A stretch of DNA of 64,000 bases, taken from positions 3,535,385-3,599,384 of the forward strand of contig CP011806.1 of the NCBI GenBank assembly GCA_001664505.1. The letters are read 5' to 3'. Source of the DNA: Acidobacteria bacterium Mor1 (GTDB lineage: Bacteria; Acidobacteriota; Polarisedimenticolia; Polarisedimenticolales; Polarisedimenticolaceae). Positions within the stretch are counted from its first letter, which is position 1. Each line of letters begins with the position of its first letter. The notes beneath the pieces are model-generated. The model searched no databases, had not been told where the DNA came from, and saw only the letters and a program-made list of their open reading frames with translations. Made by a program: the position numbers and the translations under genes. Below are positions 34,671 to 44,261 of this stretch, piece after piece.

Positions 34671-35693
34671 TCAGTGAGCCGGGATCAACCCGTCCTGCTC
34701 CAGGCGGCGCAGTTTCTCGAGGAAGGTGGTGCGCTTGAGTTCCAGCAGCTCCGCGGCCCGGGCCTTGTTGCCGTCGGCCAGTCGCAGGGACTGCAGGATC
34801 AACTCACGCTCCAGGTTTGAAACCGCCGAACGCAGGCTCAACCCCTCCTCGGTCACCACGACGCTGGCTCCGGCACCGGCGTTCCCCTGGTCCAGCCCGG
34901 AGAACTCGGCGGGCAGGTCGTGAACCGTGACCACTTCCCGCTCGCACATGATCGACGCGTACTCGACGGCGTTCTCCAGCTCGCGCACGTTGCCGGGCCA
35001 GTCGTGGGCGGCCAGCGCCCGCATAGCGTCGGGACCGAACAGCTTGGCCTCGGCCAGGCCCAGCTTCTCGGCGACCCGCTCGCTGAAGTGTTCGACCAAC
35101 GGGGGGATATCGGTCGGACGATCGCGCAGCGCGGGAATGGCGACGGGGAAGGTGTTGATCCGGTAGTAGAGATCGAGCCGGAACTCACCCCGGTCGACCA
35201 GCTCCTTGAGGTTCTGGTTGGTGGCGGCCACCACCCGCACGTTGATTGGACGGGCTTCGCGGTCCTGGGCGCCGAGCCGGGTCACCGTGCGGGTTTGCAA
35301 CACCCGCAGCAGGCGGATCTGGGCTTCCGGCTTCATCGTCGAGATTTCATCGAGAAACAGGGTGCCGCCGTCGGCCTGTTCGAACTTGCCCTGGTGGTCG
35401 CTGACGGCTCCGGTGAACGCGCCCTTCACGTGGCCGAACAGCTCGCTCTCCAGCAGGCTGTCGGGGATCGCGCCGCAGTGGACGCTGATCATCGGGCCCC
35501 GGGAGCGCAGCGGACTGCCTTCGTGAAGCAGGCGGGCGGCCAGTTCCTTGCCGGTTCCGCTTTCACCGGTGAGCAGCACCGAGGTATCGAGGGAGGCCAC
35601 CTTATGAAGGAGGTCCACCACCGAGTTCATCGACGCGCTGCCGGTCACGAAGCGCGTCTTCTCGGAGCCTTCGATGTTCATCGCTTGAGCCAT
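34671..35693 (-). CDS. FlrA/FleQ-type sigma-54 activator lacking a receiver domain
   Basis: 340 residues. The AAA+ domain starts almost at the N-terminus: Walker A GESGTGKE (43-50), GAFTGA sigma-54 loop (91-96), Walker B LFLDE (112-116), [41 protein letters not shown] and DWPGNVRELENAVEYA. The C-terminal Fis-type helix-turn-helix is LILQSLRLADGNKARAAELLELKRTTFLEKLRR. With no N-terminal sensory domain it should be constitutively competent or controlled by partners. Likely master activator of the sigma-54 flagellar tier, since five sigma-54 promoters follow downstream. Start ATG with GAGGT upstream; ATG 35681 is also possible. Expressed from a good sigma-70 promoter. Confidence 0.9.
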   Translation of the reverse strand: MAQAMNIEGSEKTRFVTGSASMNSVVDLLHKVASLDTSVLLTGESGTGKELAARLLHEGSPLRSRGPMISVHCGAIPDSLLESELFGHVKGAFTGAVSDHQGKFEQADGGTLFLDEISTMKPEAQIRLLRVLQTRTVTRLGAQDREARPINVRVVAATNQNLKELVDRGEFRLDLYYRINTFPVAIPALRDRPTDIPPLVEHFSERVAEKLGLAEAKLFGPDAMRALAAHDWPGNVRELENAVEYASIMCEREVVTVHDLPAEFSGLDQGNAGAGASVVVTEEGLSLRSAVSNLERELILQSLRLADGNKARAAELLELKRTTFLEKLRRLEQDGLIPAH

Positions 35694-35750
35694 CTGGTCA
35701 CCTCGGTCGGAAACCGCGTTAAAACGTCATCAATTCAACTAACAACTCGC

Positions 35751-35778
35751 AATATATTTATTGATCTTCAGGAATCAA
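35751..35778 (-). promoter_or_regulatory. Sigma-70 promoter of the FlrA-like gene
   Basis: On the minus strand: TTGATT (35778-35773), a 16-base spacer, TATATT (35756-35751), about 58 bases upstream of the ATG. It lies in the most AT-rich stretch of the window. Its -35 overlaps the -35 of a divergent sigma-28 promoter. Confidence 0.6.
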
Positions 35779-35801
35779 GTTAGATTCTAATATTCCGATA
35801 C
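35775..35801 (+). promoter_or_regulatory. Sigma-28 (FliA) promoter, divergent from FlrA-like gene
   Basis: TCAAGTTA (35775-35782), exactly 11 bases, TCCGATAC (35794-35801); nearly identical to the flagellin promoter. It points toward the TPR-flrB-flrC operon 230 bases away. A sigma-54 promoter lies between, so the product could be a long-leader operon transcript or a small RNA. Confidence 0.7.
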
Positions 35802-35847
35802 GTAGTAGTTTGAAATACTGATAGCCACATGATTGCGGCGTCCGATC

Positions 35848-35877
35848 TCCGACATTCCCGGGGGAATCCCCGTCGGA
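35848..35877 (+). other. Nested hairpin in the sigma-28 transcribed leader
   Basis: Outer arms TCCGAC (35848-35853) and GTCGGA (35872-35877) enclose the inner arms ATTCCC and GGGAAT (35854-35859, 35862-35867). It lies about 45 bases after the sigma-28 start site. There is no T tract. It could be an RNA element or a protein-binding site; no open frame is seen around it. Confidence 0.4.
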
Positions 35878-35915
35878 CTCTCGACGAACAGCCCGGTCCG
35901 GCGCCACCGGCGATA

Positions 35916-35947
35916 CACCTAAACTCCCTTTTTCCAGCGGTTTAAGC
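35916..35947 (+). promoter_or_regulatory. Candidate activator site upstream of the TPR-flrBC sigma-54 promoter
   Basis: CACCTAAAC (35916-35924) and GGTTTAAGC (35939-35947), 23 bases apart, end 16 bases before the -24 GG. The two boxes and the distance resemble those before fliI and fliN. Proposed binding site for a sigma-54 activator; based on comparison of three sites only. Confidence 0.45.
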
Positions 35948-35961
35948 GCTCCGGAGCGTGG

Positions 35962-35977
35962 AGGCACGGCCCTTGCT
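35962..35977 (+). promoter_or_regulatory. Sigma-54 promoter of the TPR-flrB-flrC-flg/fli operon
   Basis: AGGCACGGCCCTTGCT: -24 GG (35963-35964), ten bases, -12 GC (35975-35976), compared with TGGCACG-N4-TTGCW. It is 53 bases upstream of the first ATG. Confidence 0.8.
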
Positions 35978-36030
35978 CAAGGCTCCTGCGGGCCGCGGTG
36001 CGTTACCGCGCCGCCCGAACAGGGAGTCCG

Positions 36031-37896
36031 ATGAAACGCCGAACCGCCATCGCCGCGCTGCTGCTGGCCGCGACCCCGTGGGTTCCGGTTCAGGCCCAGA
36101 ACGAGGCCGCCGATGCCGCCCCGGCAGGCGAAACCACCGCTGCGGCCAACGGCACCGAGGTGGTTCCGCCGCCCAAGGTCATCCGCGGGATGAGCGAATC
36201 CGACGAGGAGCGGTTGATCGACCTGACCCGAGCGGTCCAGTCCGAGAACGCCGCCGAGAGCGCCGGGGCCCTGAACGAGTTGCGCAGCCTGGCTGCCGGC
36301 GACCCCTCGCTGGAACTGACCCGTGAGGTGCTTTTCCTGCTGGCCACCTGGCTGCCGGTCAAGGAGGGGGAGACCGACCCCCAGGCCGTACGCGCCTTGT
36401 CGGCAGCGACCAACCTCTACCCCGAAGATCCCCGCACGCTTTCGATGCTCGAACGGCTGGGCCTGGCCCAGCTCGAGCTGGGCAACGACATCGAGGCCCA
36501 CATCGCGTTCCAGCGTTGGGCGGTGGAAGAAGGGGACGCAGCCACTCCCGGCACGCTGGCTCGCGCAGCCTTCAACGCCTCCCAGGTCGGCGACCTGGTC
36601 GCCGCCTTCGAGTGGTCCCAACACATCCACCTCGACGCCCTCGATGAAACCGAGCGGGGCCTGGCGCTGGTGGCCAAGGTCATCGGCGCCCACGGAACCG
36701 GGCGCTACGACCTGGCTCTCGAACCGATCAAGATCCTCGACGAGACCATGCCCGAGACCCTGCGGATCCACGAGGGTGCCCTGCGCGCGGCCGCCGAGAT
36801 CGATGCGTCCCAGGGGGATGTCGAAAGCGCCATCGAACGCTACCGGCTGTTCGTCAACATCCACTCCCGTGCCACCGACCGGGCCCAGGCGATCTGGACC
36901 ATGTCCGAGCTCGCCGCGAACAACGCCGATACCGAGCGCGCCCAGCGCTTCAAGGCCTGGCTGATCAACGATCATCCGAAATCGGCCGAGGCGGCACAGG
37001 CCCGGGTCGACCTGCTCGAGGGGATGGGACAACCGCCGGACCCTTCGTTGATCGCGGCCTACGTGGTGATGGGCCGGGACGCGCCGACGCCCAAGTCGGT
37101 GACGATGATCTGCGATCGGTTGGCCTCGCGCTTCATCGGTGCGGGCTTTCCCATCGAGGCGATCTCCGCGCTGGGCCGGCTGGCCCGTGAGGACGAGCTG
37201 AAGAGCCTCGCTCCTCTGGCGGCACGCAGCACCCTGCGCAACTATCTCGAACCTGCCATCGGACTGCTGGAGTCCCGCGACGACTACGTCGGGATCGCTG
37301 CGGTCGCCGCCGAGGCGGAGAACCTCGGCGTCACCCTGCCTCGCGAAGTGGGCGGCATCGTCGCCCGTGCCCGGGCCCGGCTCGGACTTCCGGACACCGG
37401 CTCGGGCCTGATCAACGACGCCATCGCCGAGGCCCGTGCCAGGGCGGACGCCGGCGAATGGGCCGAGGTGGTCACGACCCTGAGCGAGATCCTCGAGATC
37501 GATCGCAACCCCACTCCCTACTACCGGCAGAAGATCGGCCGGATGCTGGCCGAAGCGCTGTGGCGCGAGGGCCGGGACGCCGAGGCCCTGGCCCGTACCC
37601 ATTGGGCTCTCGAAGACGAAGGACTGCACGCCAACGAGCGTCGGGCGCTGACGGTGTTGCGCGCCGACATCCTGTTCTCGGCGGGGACTTTCGGCGAGGC
37701 GTGCACCGCCTACGCCAACGCCGCCCAGGTCTTCGACTCGGACTGGGTCGAGCAACAACTCCAGCGATGCACCGAGATTCAAGCCAAGAGCAACATCGCC
37801 ACTACGGCTGCGCTTTTCGGCTCGACCTGGGTTCGGCAACAACTCACACGCTGCATTGAAATCGAAGGCGAAGACGGCAAGGAGAAGAAGGCATGA
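36031..37896 (+). CDS. Exported TPR-rich protein heading the flrBC/basal-body operon
   Basis: 621 residues from ATG 36031 (AGGGAG upstream), with a signal peptide (RRTAIAALLLAATPWVPVQA-QN) and then a ~30-residue Ala/Thr-rich linker. The rest is alpha-helical repeats of TPR/SEL1 character: LFLLATWLPVKEGETDPQAVRALSAATNLYPEDP; LGLAQLELGNDIEAHIAFQRWAVEEGD; EIDASQGDVESAIERYRLFVNIHS; GEWAEVVTTLSEILEIDRNP; DILFSAGTFGEACTAYANAAQVF. First gene after the sigma-54 promoter, and its stop overlaps the flrB start (ATGA). Position implies a flagellar role, possibly a periplasmic assembly or motor scaffold factor. I know no named flagellar protein that matches. Confidence 0.85.
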   Translation: MKRRTAIAALLLAATPWVPVQAQNEAADAAPAGETTAAANGTEVVPPPKVIRGMSESDEERLIDLTRAVQSENAAESAGALNELRSLAAGDPSLELTREVLFLLATWLPVKEGETDPQAVRALSAATNLYPEDPRTLSMLERLGLAQLELGNDIEAHIAFQRWAVEEGDAATPGTLARAAFNASQVGDLVAAFEWSQHIHLDALDETERGLALVAKVIGAHGTGRYDLALEPIKILDETMPETLRIHEGALRAAAEIDASQGDVESAIERYRLFVNIHSRATDRAQAIWTMSELAANNADTERAQRFKAWLINDHPKSAEAAQARVDLLEGMGQPPDPSLIAAYVVMGRDAPTPKSVTMICDRLASRFIGAGFPIEAISALGRLAREDELKSLAPLAARSTLRNYLEPAIGLLESRDDYVGIAAVAAEAENLGVTLPREVGGIVARARARLGLPDTGSGLINDAIAEARARADAGEWAEVVTTLSEILEIDRNPTPYYRQKIGRMLAEALWREGRDAEALARTHWALEDEGLHANERRALTVLRADILFSAGTFGEACTAYANAAQVFDSDWVEQQLQRCTEIQAKSNIATTAALFGSTWVRQQLTRCIEIEGEDGKEKKA

Positions 37897-39033
37897 ATCC
37901 CACCGGTGATTCCACCTCGATGTTGACCAACGCGTTCCAGCGTTTCGAACGGGCCGCCCACCGGCTCGAGGAGAAACACTCCAGCCTGCACGCCAAGGTC
38001 GATCGTCTCGAGCGGGAGTTGCTCGACGCCAACCGGCGTCTCGAGACCGTGCTCGACGCTCTTGACGTCGCGCTGGCCGTGCTGCAACCCGACGGGTCGC
38101 TGCTGCGGGTCAACGCCGCCTTCGAACAGCTCGGCCTCGGCAGCGCCGGGGACACGTTGACCGATCCGGACCTGCGCGAACTGTTGGACAAGACCGACGC
38201 CGAGGCGCAGACCGCGCGCCTGCGGCGGGAGTCTCCCTTCGGTACCCGTGACTTCGCCGTGACCTTCATCCCCGTCGACGACGAGATCGGCACCCGGGTG
38301 CTGACGGTTCAGGACGTCACCGAGATCCGCAAGGAGGAAGCCGAGGGCGGCCGCCGGCAGCGGCTGGAGGCCCTGGGCCGCATGGCTGCCGAACTGGCTC
38401 ACGAGGTACGCAACCCGCTGGGTTCTATCCGGCTGTTCGCCTCGATGCTGGGTGACGATCTGGCCGACCGGCCGGCGGAACAGGAAATGGCGGAACGCAT
38501 TCTCTCGGCAACGTCGGGCCTGGAAGGCACGGTGTCGAACCTGCTGGCCTTCGCCAACCCCAGCGAAGGGGTCTGGCAGACCATCGACCTGCGTGAAATT
38601 GCCGAGGATGTCTGCGGCCTGCTGGCTCCGGCCTGCTCCCTGCGCGGCGTCGCACTCACCTCTCCCGACCGCCGCGGCCCCTGCTGGGTCGAGGGGGACG
38701 GCGAGGGGATGCGCCAGGTGCTGCTCAACCTGGTGGGCAACGCTCTGTCGGCCACCGGCGACGGCGGCAAGATCGTCGTCGACGTGGTGCGCGAGGGCAG
38801 CGAGGCCCGCCTGACCGTCGAGGACGATGGCTGCGGGATCGCCGCCGAGGATCTACCCCGGGTATTCGATCCGTTCTTCAGCCGCACCGAGAACGGAACC
38901 GGCCTGGGCCTCTCGATCGTCCACGGCATCGTCGAACGGGGTGGCGGACAGATCACCCTGCACAGCCGCAAGGAAGAAGGAACCCGCGCAGTGGTCAGCC
39001 TGCCGGTGCGGCCCGCCCAGCCGGAGGTCCTGC

Positions 39034-39041
<8 letters not shown>
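37893..39041 (+). CDS. flrB: FlrB/FleS-type sensor histidine kinase
   Basis: 382 residues, no membrane helix, so cytoplasmic. An N-terminal coiled coil (about 18-58: HRLEEKHSSLHAKVDRLERELLDANRRLETVLDAL) leads into a PAS domain (about 50-145). HisKA follows with phospho-acceptor H170 in AELAHEVRNPLGSIRLFASML, then HATPase_c with N box N283 (LLNLVGNALSA), G1 DDGCGI (311-316), F box FDPFFS and G2 GTGLGLS (335-341). This is the arrangement of FlrB/FleS, which phosphorylates FlrC/FleR during class II-III transition. Overlaps the TPR gene upstream (ATGA) and flrC downstream by 8 bases. Confidence 0.93.
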
Positions 39042-40398
<1,357 letters not shown>

Positions 40399-40408
40399 GG
40401 AGAGGACG

Positions 40409-40804
40409 ATGGAACCGGTCGGACTCGACGATACCGTCTCCCAGCTGCGCCGCGTGCTGGACCGGGTCTCCCGGCGGACCAACGTGACCGCCGCGAACCT
40501 GGCCAACGTGGACACCCCCGGCTACAAGGCGCTGGAGGTCAAGTTCGGCGACACCTTGGCCGGCGCCGTCGAACTGCGTCGCACCGATCCACGGCATCTC
40601 TCCACCTCGGGCGCTCCCCAGGGGATGGGCAAGGTGGTGGAAGCGGTCACCGGGCGCATCCGCAACGACGGCAACACCGTCGACGTCGATATGGAAATGA
40701 CCAACCTGGCCAAGCTTCAGGGTCGCTATTCGGCGGCGGCCAAGATGCTGAGCAAGCGTTTCGCCCTTTTGCAATACGCCGTGAGCAGTCGAGGACAAGG
40801 CTGA
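40409..40804 (+). CDS. flgB: Flagellar basal-body rod protein FlgB
   Basis: 131 residues from ATG 40409 with AAGGAGAGG upstream. Rod signature RRTNVTAANLANVDTPGYKALEVKF near the N-terminus, and the C-terminal helix VDVDMEMTNLAKLQGRYSAAAKMLSKRFALLQYAV. Proximal rod subunit exported through the flagellar type III system. ATGA-type junction with flgC, 10 bases after flrC. Confidence 0.97.
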   Translation: MEPVGLDDTVSQLRRVLDRVSRRTNVTAANLANVDTPGYKALEVKFGDTLAGAVELRRTDPRHLSTSGAPQGMGKVVEAVTGRIRNDGNTVDVDMEMTNLAKLQGRYSAAAKMLSKRFALLQYAVSSRGQG

Positions 40805-41226
40805 TGCTGACTCGTGCATTCGATATCGCCTCCTCGGGATTGACCGCCCAGCGCACCCGGATGGAAGTGGTCGCCTCGAACCTGGCCAACGCGCAGACCA
40901 CGCGCACCCCCGAAGGCGGCCCCTACCGGCGGCAAGAACCGGTGTTCCGCTCCGAGGCGGTCCACGGCAAGTTCGGAGACCTGGTCGGCCAGGCGGTCCG
41001 TTCAGTCCGGGTGCAGCGCATCGCCGAGGACCCCTCCCCCCCGATCCTCAAGTTCGAGCCGGGACATCCCGACGCCGACCCTCGCGGGTTCGTCGCCTAT
41101 CCCAACATCCAACCGGTGCAGGAGATGGTGAACATGCTGTCGGCAACCCGCTCCTATGAAGCCAACGTGACGCTGATCAACGGCGTCCGCACCATGGGCC
41201 GAGCCGCCCTGGAGATCGTCAGATGA
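40804..41226 (+). CDS. flgC: Flagellar basal-body rod protein FlgC
   Basis: 140 residues. N-terminal rod motif FDIASSGLTAQRTRMEVVASNLANAQTTRTPEGGPYRRQEPVF, and the C-terminal block GFVAYPNIQPVQEMVNMLSATRSYEANVTLINGVRTMGRAALEIVR. Proximal rod protein paired with FlgB. Shares one base with the flgB stop and overlaps fliE (ATGA). Confidence 0.97.
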   Translation: MLTRAFDIASSGLTAQRTRMEVVASNLANAQTTRTPEGGPYRRQEPVFRSEAVHGKFGDLVGQAVRSVRVQRIAEDPSPPILKFEPGHPDADPRGFVAYPNIQPVQEMVNMLSATRSYEANVTLINGVRTMGRAALEIVR

Positions 41227-41528
41227 CGGACATCACCTCGATCGTCGGACTGAACAAGCTGCAGGAGCTCGCCGCGCCCGGCAAGGCGGCCTCCTCGGGC
41301 GACATCGGCGGACGCTTCGCCGAGAGCCTCAAGGAGGCGATCGCCACCGTCGACGGCATGCAGAAGGATAGCGAGGCGGCCCAGGCCGCCTACGCCCGCG
41401 GCGAAGAGGTCGACCTTCACGACGTGCTGATCCGCGTTGAAGAAGCGGAGATGGCCTTCAAGACGATGATGGAAGTGCGCAACAAGCTGGTCGACGCCTA
41501 CCGCGAAGTCATGCGGATGGGCGGCTAG
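41223..41528 (+). CDS. fliE: Flagellar hook-basal body protein FliE
   Basis: 101 residues, the standard length. GRFAESLKEAIATVDGMQKDSEAAQAAYARGEEVDLHDVLIRVEEAEMAFKTMMEVRNKLVDAYREVMRM covers the family's signature helix and the final MRM. It joins the MS ring to the rod and is the first rod substrate. Coupled to flgC; fliF starts 30 bases downstream. Confidence 0.97.
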   Translation: MTDITSIVGLNKLQELAAPGKAASSGDIGGRFAESLKEAIATVDGMQKDSEAAQAAYARGEEVDLHDVLIRVEEAEMAFKTMMEVRNKLVDAYREVMRMGG

Positions 41529-41558
41529 CGCCACGCGGTGTAGAGGGAGCTCTCGTCG

Positions 41559-43196
41559 ATGTTCGACCAGATTCGAGAAGCGCTGGACAAACTGAGCGGC
41601 AAGCAGAAGCTGCAGATGCTGATCGCGGTGATCGCCCTGGGTGGCGTGATCTACGGCATCAGCAGCTACGCCACGCGGATCCGCTACGGCGTACTGATGA
41701 CCCATTCCGATCCGGCCCAATCCGCTCCGGCGCTGACCGAGCTTCAGCGCCTGGGTGTGCCCTACCGGGTGAGCGGCGGCGGCAACGTGATCGAGGTCCC
41801 GGTGGAGCGGGTCAACGAACTGCGCCTGCAGCTCGCCGGCGCCGGCGTACTGCCCAAGAGCGGAACCGGCTTCGAGATCTTCGAGAAGCCCAATATGTTC
41901 GCCGACAAGGCGACCCAGGACATCAACTACCGGCGCGCACTTGCCGGAGAGTTGGAACGCACGGTCAGCAGCCTGGACATGGTCGCCTCGGCACGGGTCC
42001 ATCTGGCGCTTCCCAAGGAGAGCGCCTTCCTCGAAGAACAGCAGGAGCCGACCGCATCGGTCGTCGTCGGCATGCGCGGCGGCGGACGGCTGCCCTCGAA
42101 CAAGGTGCGCGCGATCACCTACCTCGTGGCCAGTGGCGTCGAACGCCTGTCCCCCGAGAACGTCAGCGTGATCGACCAGACCGGAAACATCGCGACCCCC
42201 ACCGGCGACCCCGACAACATGAACTCGGCGGGGCACATCGAGCTGGAGCGCAACCGCGCGCGGCAGCTGGAACAGAAACTGATCGCGATCCTAGAGCCGA
42301 TCGTCGGCGTCGGCAAGGTGCGGGCCCAGGCCAACGTCGAGCTGAACATGCGCAAGGTCAGCACCCTGCGGGAGACCTACGACCCCAACGCCGTGCTGAT
42401 CAGTGAGAACAAGTCCAAGTCCGAGGAGACTCCCGGCGCCGCCGGCGGCGGGGTCGGCGGCATCCCCGGAGCGGCCGCCAACTTGCCCGGCGGCAACGCC
42501 GGCGCCGGGGCAAGCAGCGGCCCCCGCAGCAAGACCCAGACGACCACCAACAACTACCAGACCGGCAAGTCGGTCGAGACCATCGAAGAGCCGATCGGCA
42601 CCCTGCTGCGTCAATCGGTGGCGATCGTCGTCGATCACGCCCCTGCGCCGGCTCCTGCCGCGGATGCGGACCCCGAGGCGGATCCCCCCGGTCCGGTGCC
42701 GCGCTCTCCGGCGGAGATGGCCCAGATCACGAGTCTGGCCCAGGCCACCATGGCCTTCGACGCCGACCGCGGCGACACCCTGGACGTGCAGAATGCCCCG
42801 TTCGATACCAGCACCAACCCGGCGGTGATCGACCAGGGCACCGACATGGTGCACCTGGTGCTTCAGGTGCTGCGCTACCTGTCGCTGCCTATCGCGGTGC
42901 TGCTGGTGCTGATGATGGCGATCCGTCCGGGCATCAAGGCAATCAAGGCGCTGCAACCGCCGGCGCCGGACCAACTCACCGAGGGTGAGGCCGAGAACAT
43001 GGAAGGCATCGAACCCGGCGGGCCGATGACCGTGGCCCAGCTCCAAGCTCAGCTTGCCGAGGGCGGAGCCATGGCGCTGCCCGACGGCGGCGGCGGCGGC
43101 ACCATGCGCTCGAAGCTGCTCGAGGCCGCCCGAGACGACCCCAAGACTGCGGCGCTGATCCTGCGCGACTGGCTGGACAAGAACCGATCGGAGTAG
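41559..43196 (+). CDS. fliF: Flagellar MS-ring protein FliF
   Basis: 545 residues. First membrane helix at about 20-38 (LQMLIAVIALGGVIYGISS). The YscJ/FliF ring-building motif follows (LRLQLAGAGVLPKSGTGFEIFEKPNMFADKATQDINYRRALAGELERTVSSLDMVASARVHLALPKES). A Gly/Ala-rich loop comes at about 290-325. The second membrane helix (SLPIAVLLVLMMAI) is at about 445, and the cytoplasmic C-terminus ends with ARDDPKTAALILRDWLDKNRSE, the FliG-binding type tail. Forms the inner-membrane base for the motor and export gate. ATG preceded by GAGGGAG. Confidence 0.97.
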   Translation: MFDQIREALDKLSGKQKLQMLIAVIALGGVIYGISSYATRIRYGVLMTHSDPAQSAPALTELQRLGVPYRVSGGGNVIEVPVERVNELRLQLAGAGVLPKSGTGFEIFEKPNMFADKATQDINYRRALAGELERTVSSLDMVASARVHLALPKESAFLEEQQEPTASVVVGMRGGGRLPSNKVRAITYLVASGVERLSPENVSVIDQTGNIATPTGDPDNMNSAGHIELERNRARQLEQKLIAILEPIVGVGKVRAQANVELNMRKVSTLRETYDPNAVLISENKSKSEETPGAAGGGVGGIPGAAANLPGGNAGAGASSGPRSKTQTTTNNYQTGKSVETIEEPIGTLLRQSVAIVVDHAPAPAPAADADPEADPPGPVPRSPAEMAQITSLAQATMAFDADRGDTLDVQNAPFDTSTNPAVIDQGTDMVHLVLQVLRYLSLPIAVLLVLMMAIRPGIKAIKALQPPAPDQLTEGEAENMEGIEPGGPMTVAQLQAQLAEGGAMALPDGGGGGTMRSKLLEAARDDPKTAALILRDWLDKNRSE

Positions 43197-43199
43197 AGC

Positions 43200-44258
43200 G
43201 TGGCTGAAGAACAAGTCATCGAAGGCGCCGAGGGCGCGGCCGAAGCCGAAGCAGACTCCCGGCCGAATATCGACCACCTCAGCGGACCCCAGCGGGCTGC
43301 GATCGTGATGGCGGTGTTCGGCGAGGAGATCGCCGAGCAGATGCTGCCCCACTTCTCCAAGCGGGACGTGGCTCGAATCGCCAAGGAGATGGCCGACATG
43401 GGCTCGATCGAGCCCGAGATCGCCGACACGGTGCTCGAGGAGTACTACCTCGCGGCGATGAAACCGCCGGGAGCCCGGGGCGGCCCGGAGCTGGCGCGCA
43501 AGCTGTTGTCCGCGGCGGAGATCTCCGAGAACCTGGTGGACAAGTTGCTCGGGCCGGAGCTCGCTCCCGGCGAGGAGTTGCTGGGGCCCCTGCTGGAAAC
43601 CCCGCCTCCGTCGCTGGCCCGAGCGCTGCAGGAAGAACATCCGCAGACCGCGGCGCTGGTGCTGCTGCACCTGCCGGCCAACAAGGCGGCGGAGACCCTG
43701 CGCGCCATGCCGGAGCAGGCGCGGTCGGAAACCGTGTTGCGCATGGCCACCCTGCGGGAGGTCAAGGGTGAAGTGCTGGGGGATGTCGCCAGTTCGCTCA
43801 ACGCTCGCCTGGATGAGAAATCCGGATCCAAGGAACCGACCGACGGCATCGGCCGCACTGCGTCGGTGTTGACCCAACTGGGGCGCGCCGAGATGAAGAG
43901 CATTCTCGAGGCGCTGGAACCGGATCATCCCGACGAGGCCGAGGCGCTCTCGGGACAGGTCTTCACCTTCGACTCGCTGATGGACGTCGACGACCGGGGC
44001 ATGCAGGAACTGCTGCGCCAGGCGGACACCCAGCGTCTGGCCCTGGCCCTCAAGGGAGCCAACGAGGATCTGTCGGAACGCTTCCTGGCCAACCTCTCCG
44101 AACGTGCGTCGGCGATGCTCCGCGAGGAGATCGAGTTCCTGGCCACGGTCAACCCGGACGAACAGGCCGCGGCGCGCAAGGAGATCATCGACATCGCCCT
44201 CAAGCTCGAGGCCGACGGCAACCTGGTGTTCCAGGAGTCGGACACGGAGGCCGCCTAG
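43200..44258 (+). CDS. fliG: Flagellar motor switch protein FliG
   Basis: 352 residues from GTG 43200, 4 bases after fliF. N-terminal region LSGPQRAAIVMAVFGEEIAEQMLPHFSKRDVARIAKEMADMG, the central EHPQ motif in ALQEEHPQTAALVLLHLPANKAAETLRAMPEQARSETVLRMA, and the C-terminal torque domain VFTFDSLMDVDDRGMQELLRQADTQRLALALKG, ending ARKEIIDIALKLEADGNLVF. A stretch EKSGSKEPTDGIGR sits between the middle and C-terminal domains. The N-terminus is more acidic than usual (EGAEGAAEAEADS). Couples stator torque to the rotor. Confidence 0.97.
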   Translation: MAEEQVIEGAEGAAEAEADSRPNIDHLSGPQRAAIVMAVFGEEIAEQMLPHFSKRDVARIAKEMADMGSIEPEIADTVLEEYYLAAMKPPGARGGPELARKLLSAAEISENLVDKLLGPELAPGEELLGPLLETPPPSLARALQEEHPQTAALVLLHLPANKAAETLRAMPEQARSETVLRMATLREVKGEVLGDVASSLNARLDEKSGSKEPTDGIGRTASVLTQLGRAEMKSILEALEPDHPDEAEALSGQVFTFDSLMDVDDRGMQELLRQADTQRLALALKGANEDLSERFLANLSERASAMLREEIEFLATVNPDEQAAARKEIIDIALKLEADGNLVFQESDTEAA

Positions 44259-44261
44259 TCC

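Noticed and set aside
35758-35967. 69-codon minus-strand frame between the FlrA-like and TPR genes
   Set aside because: Covers the sigma-28 and sigma-54 promoter elements and has no ribosome site.
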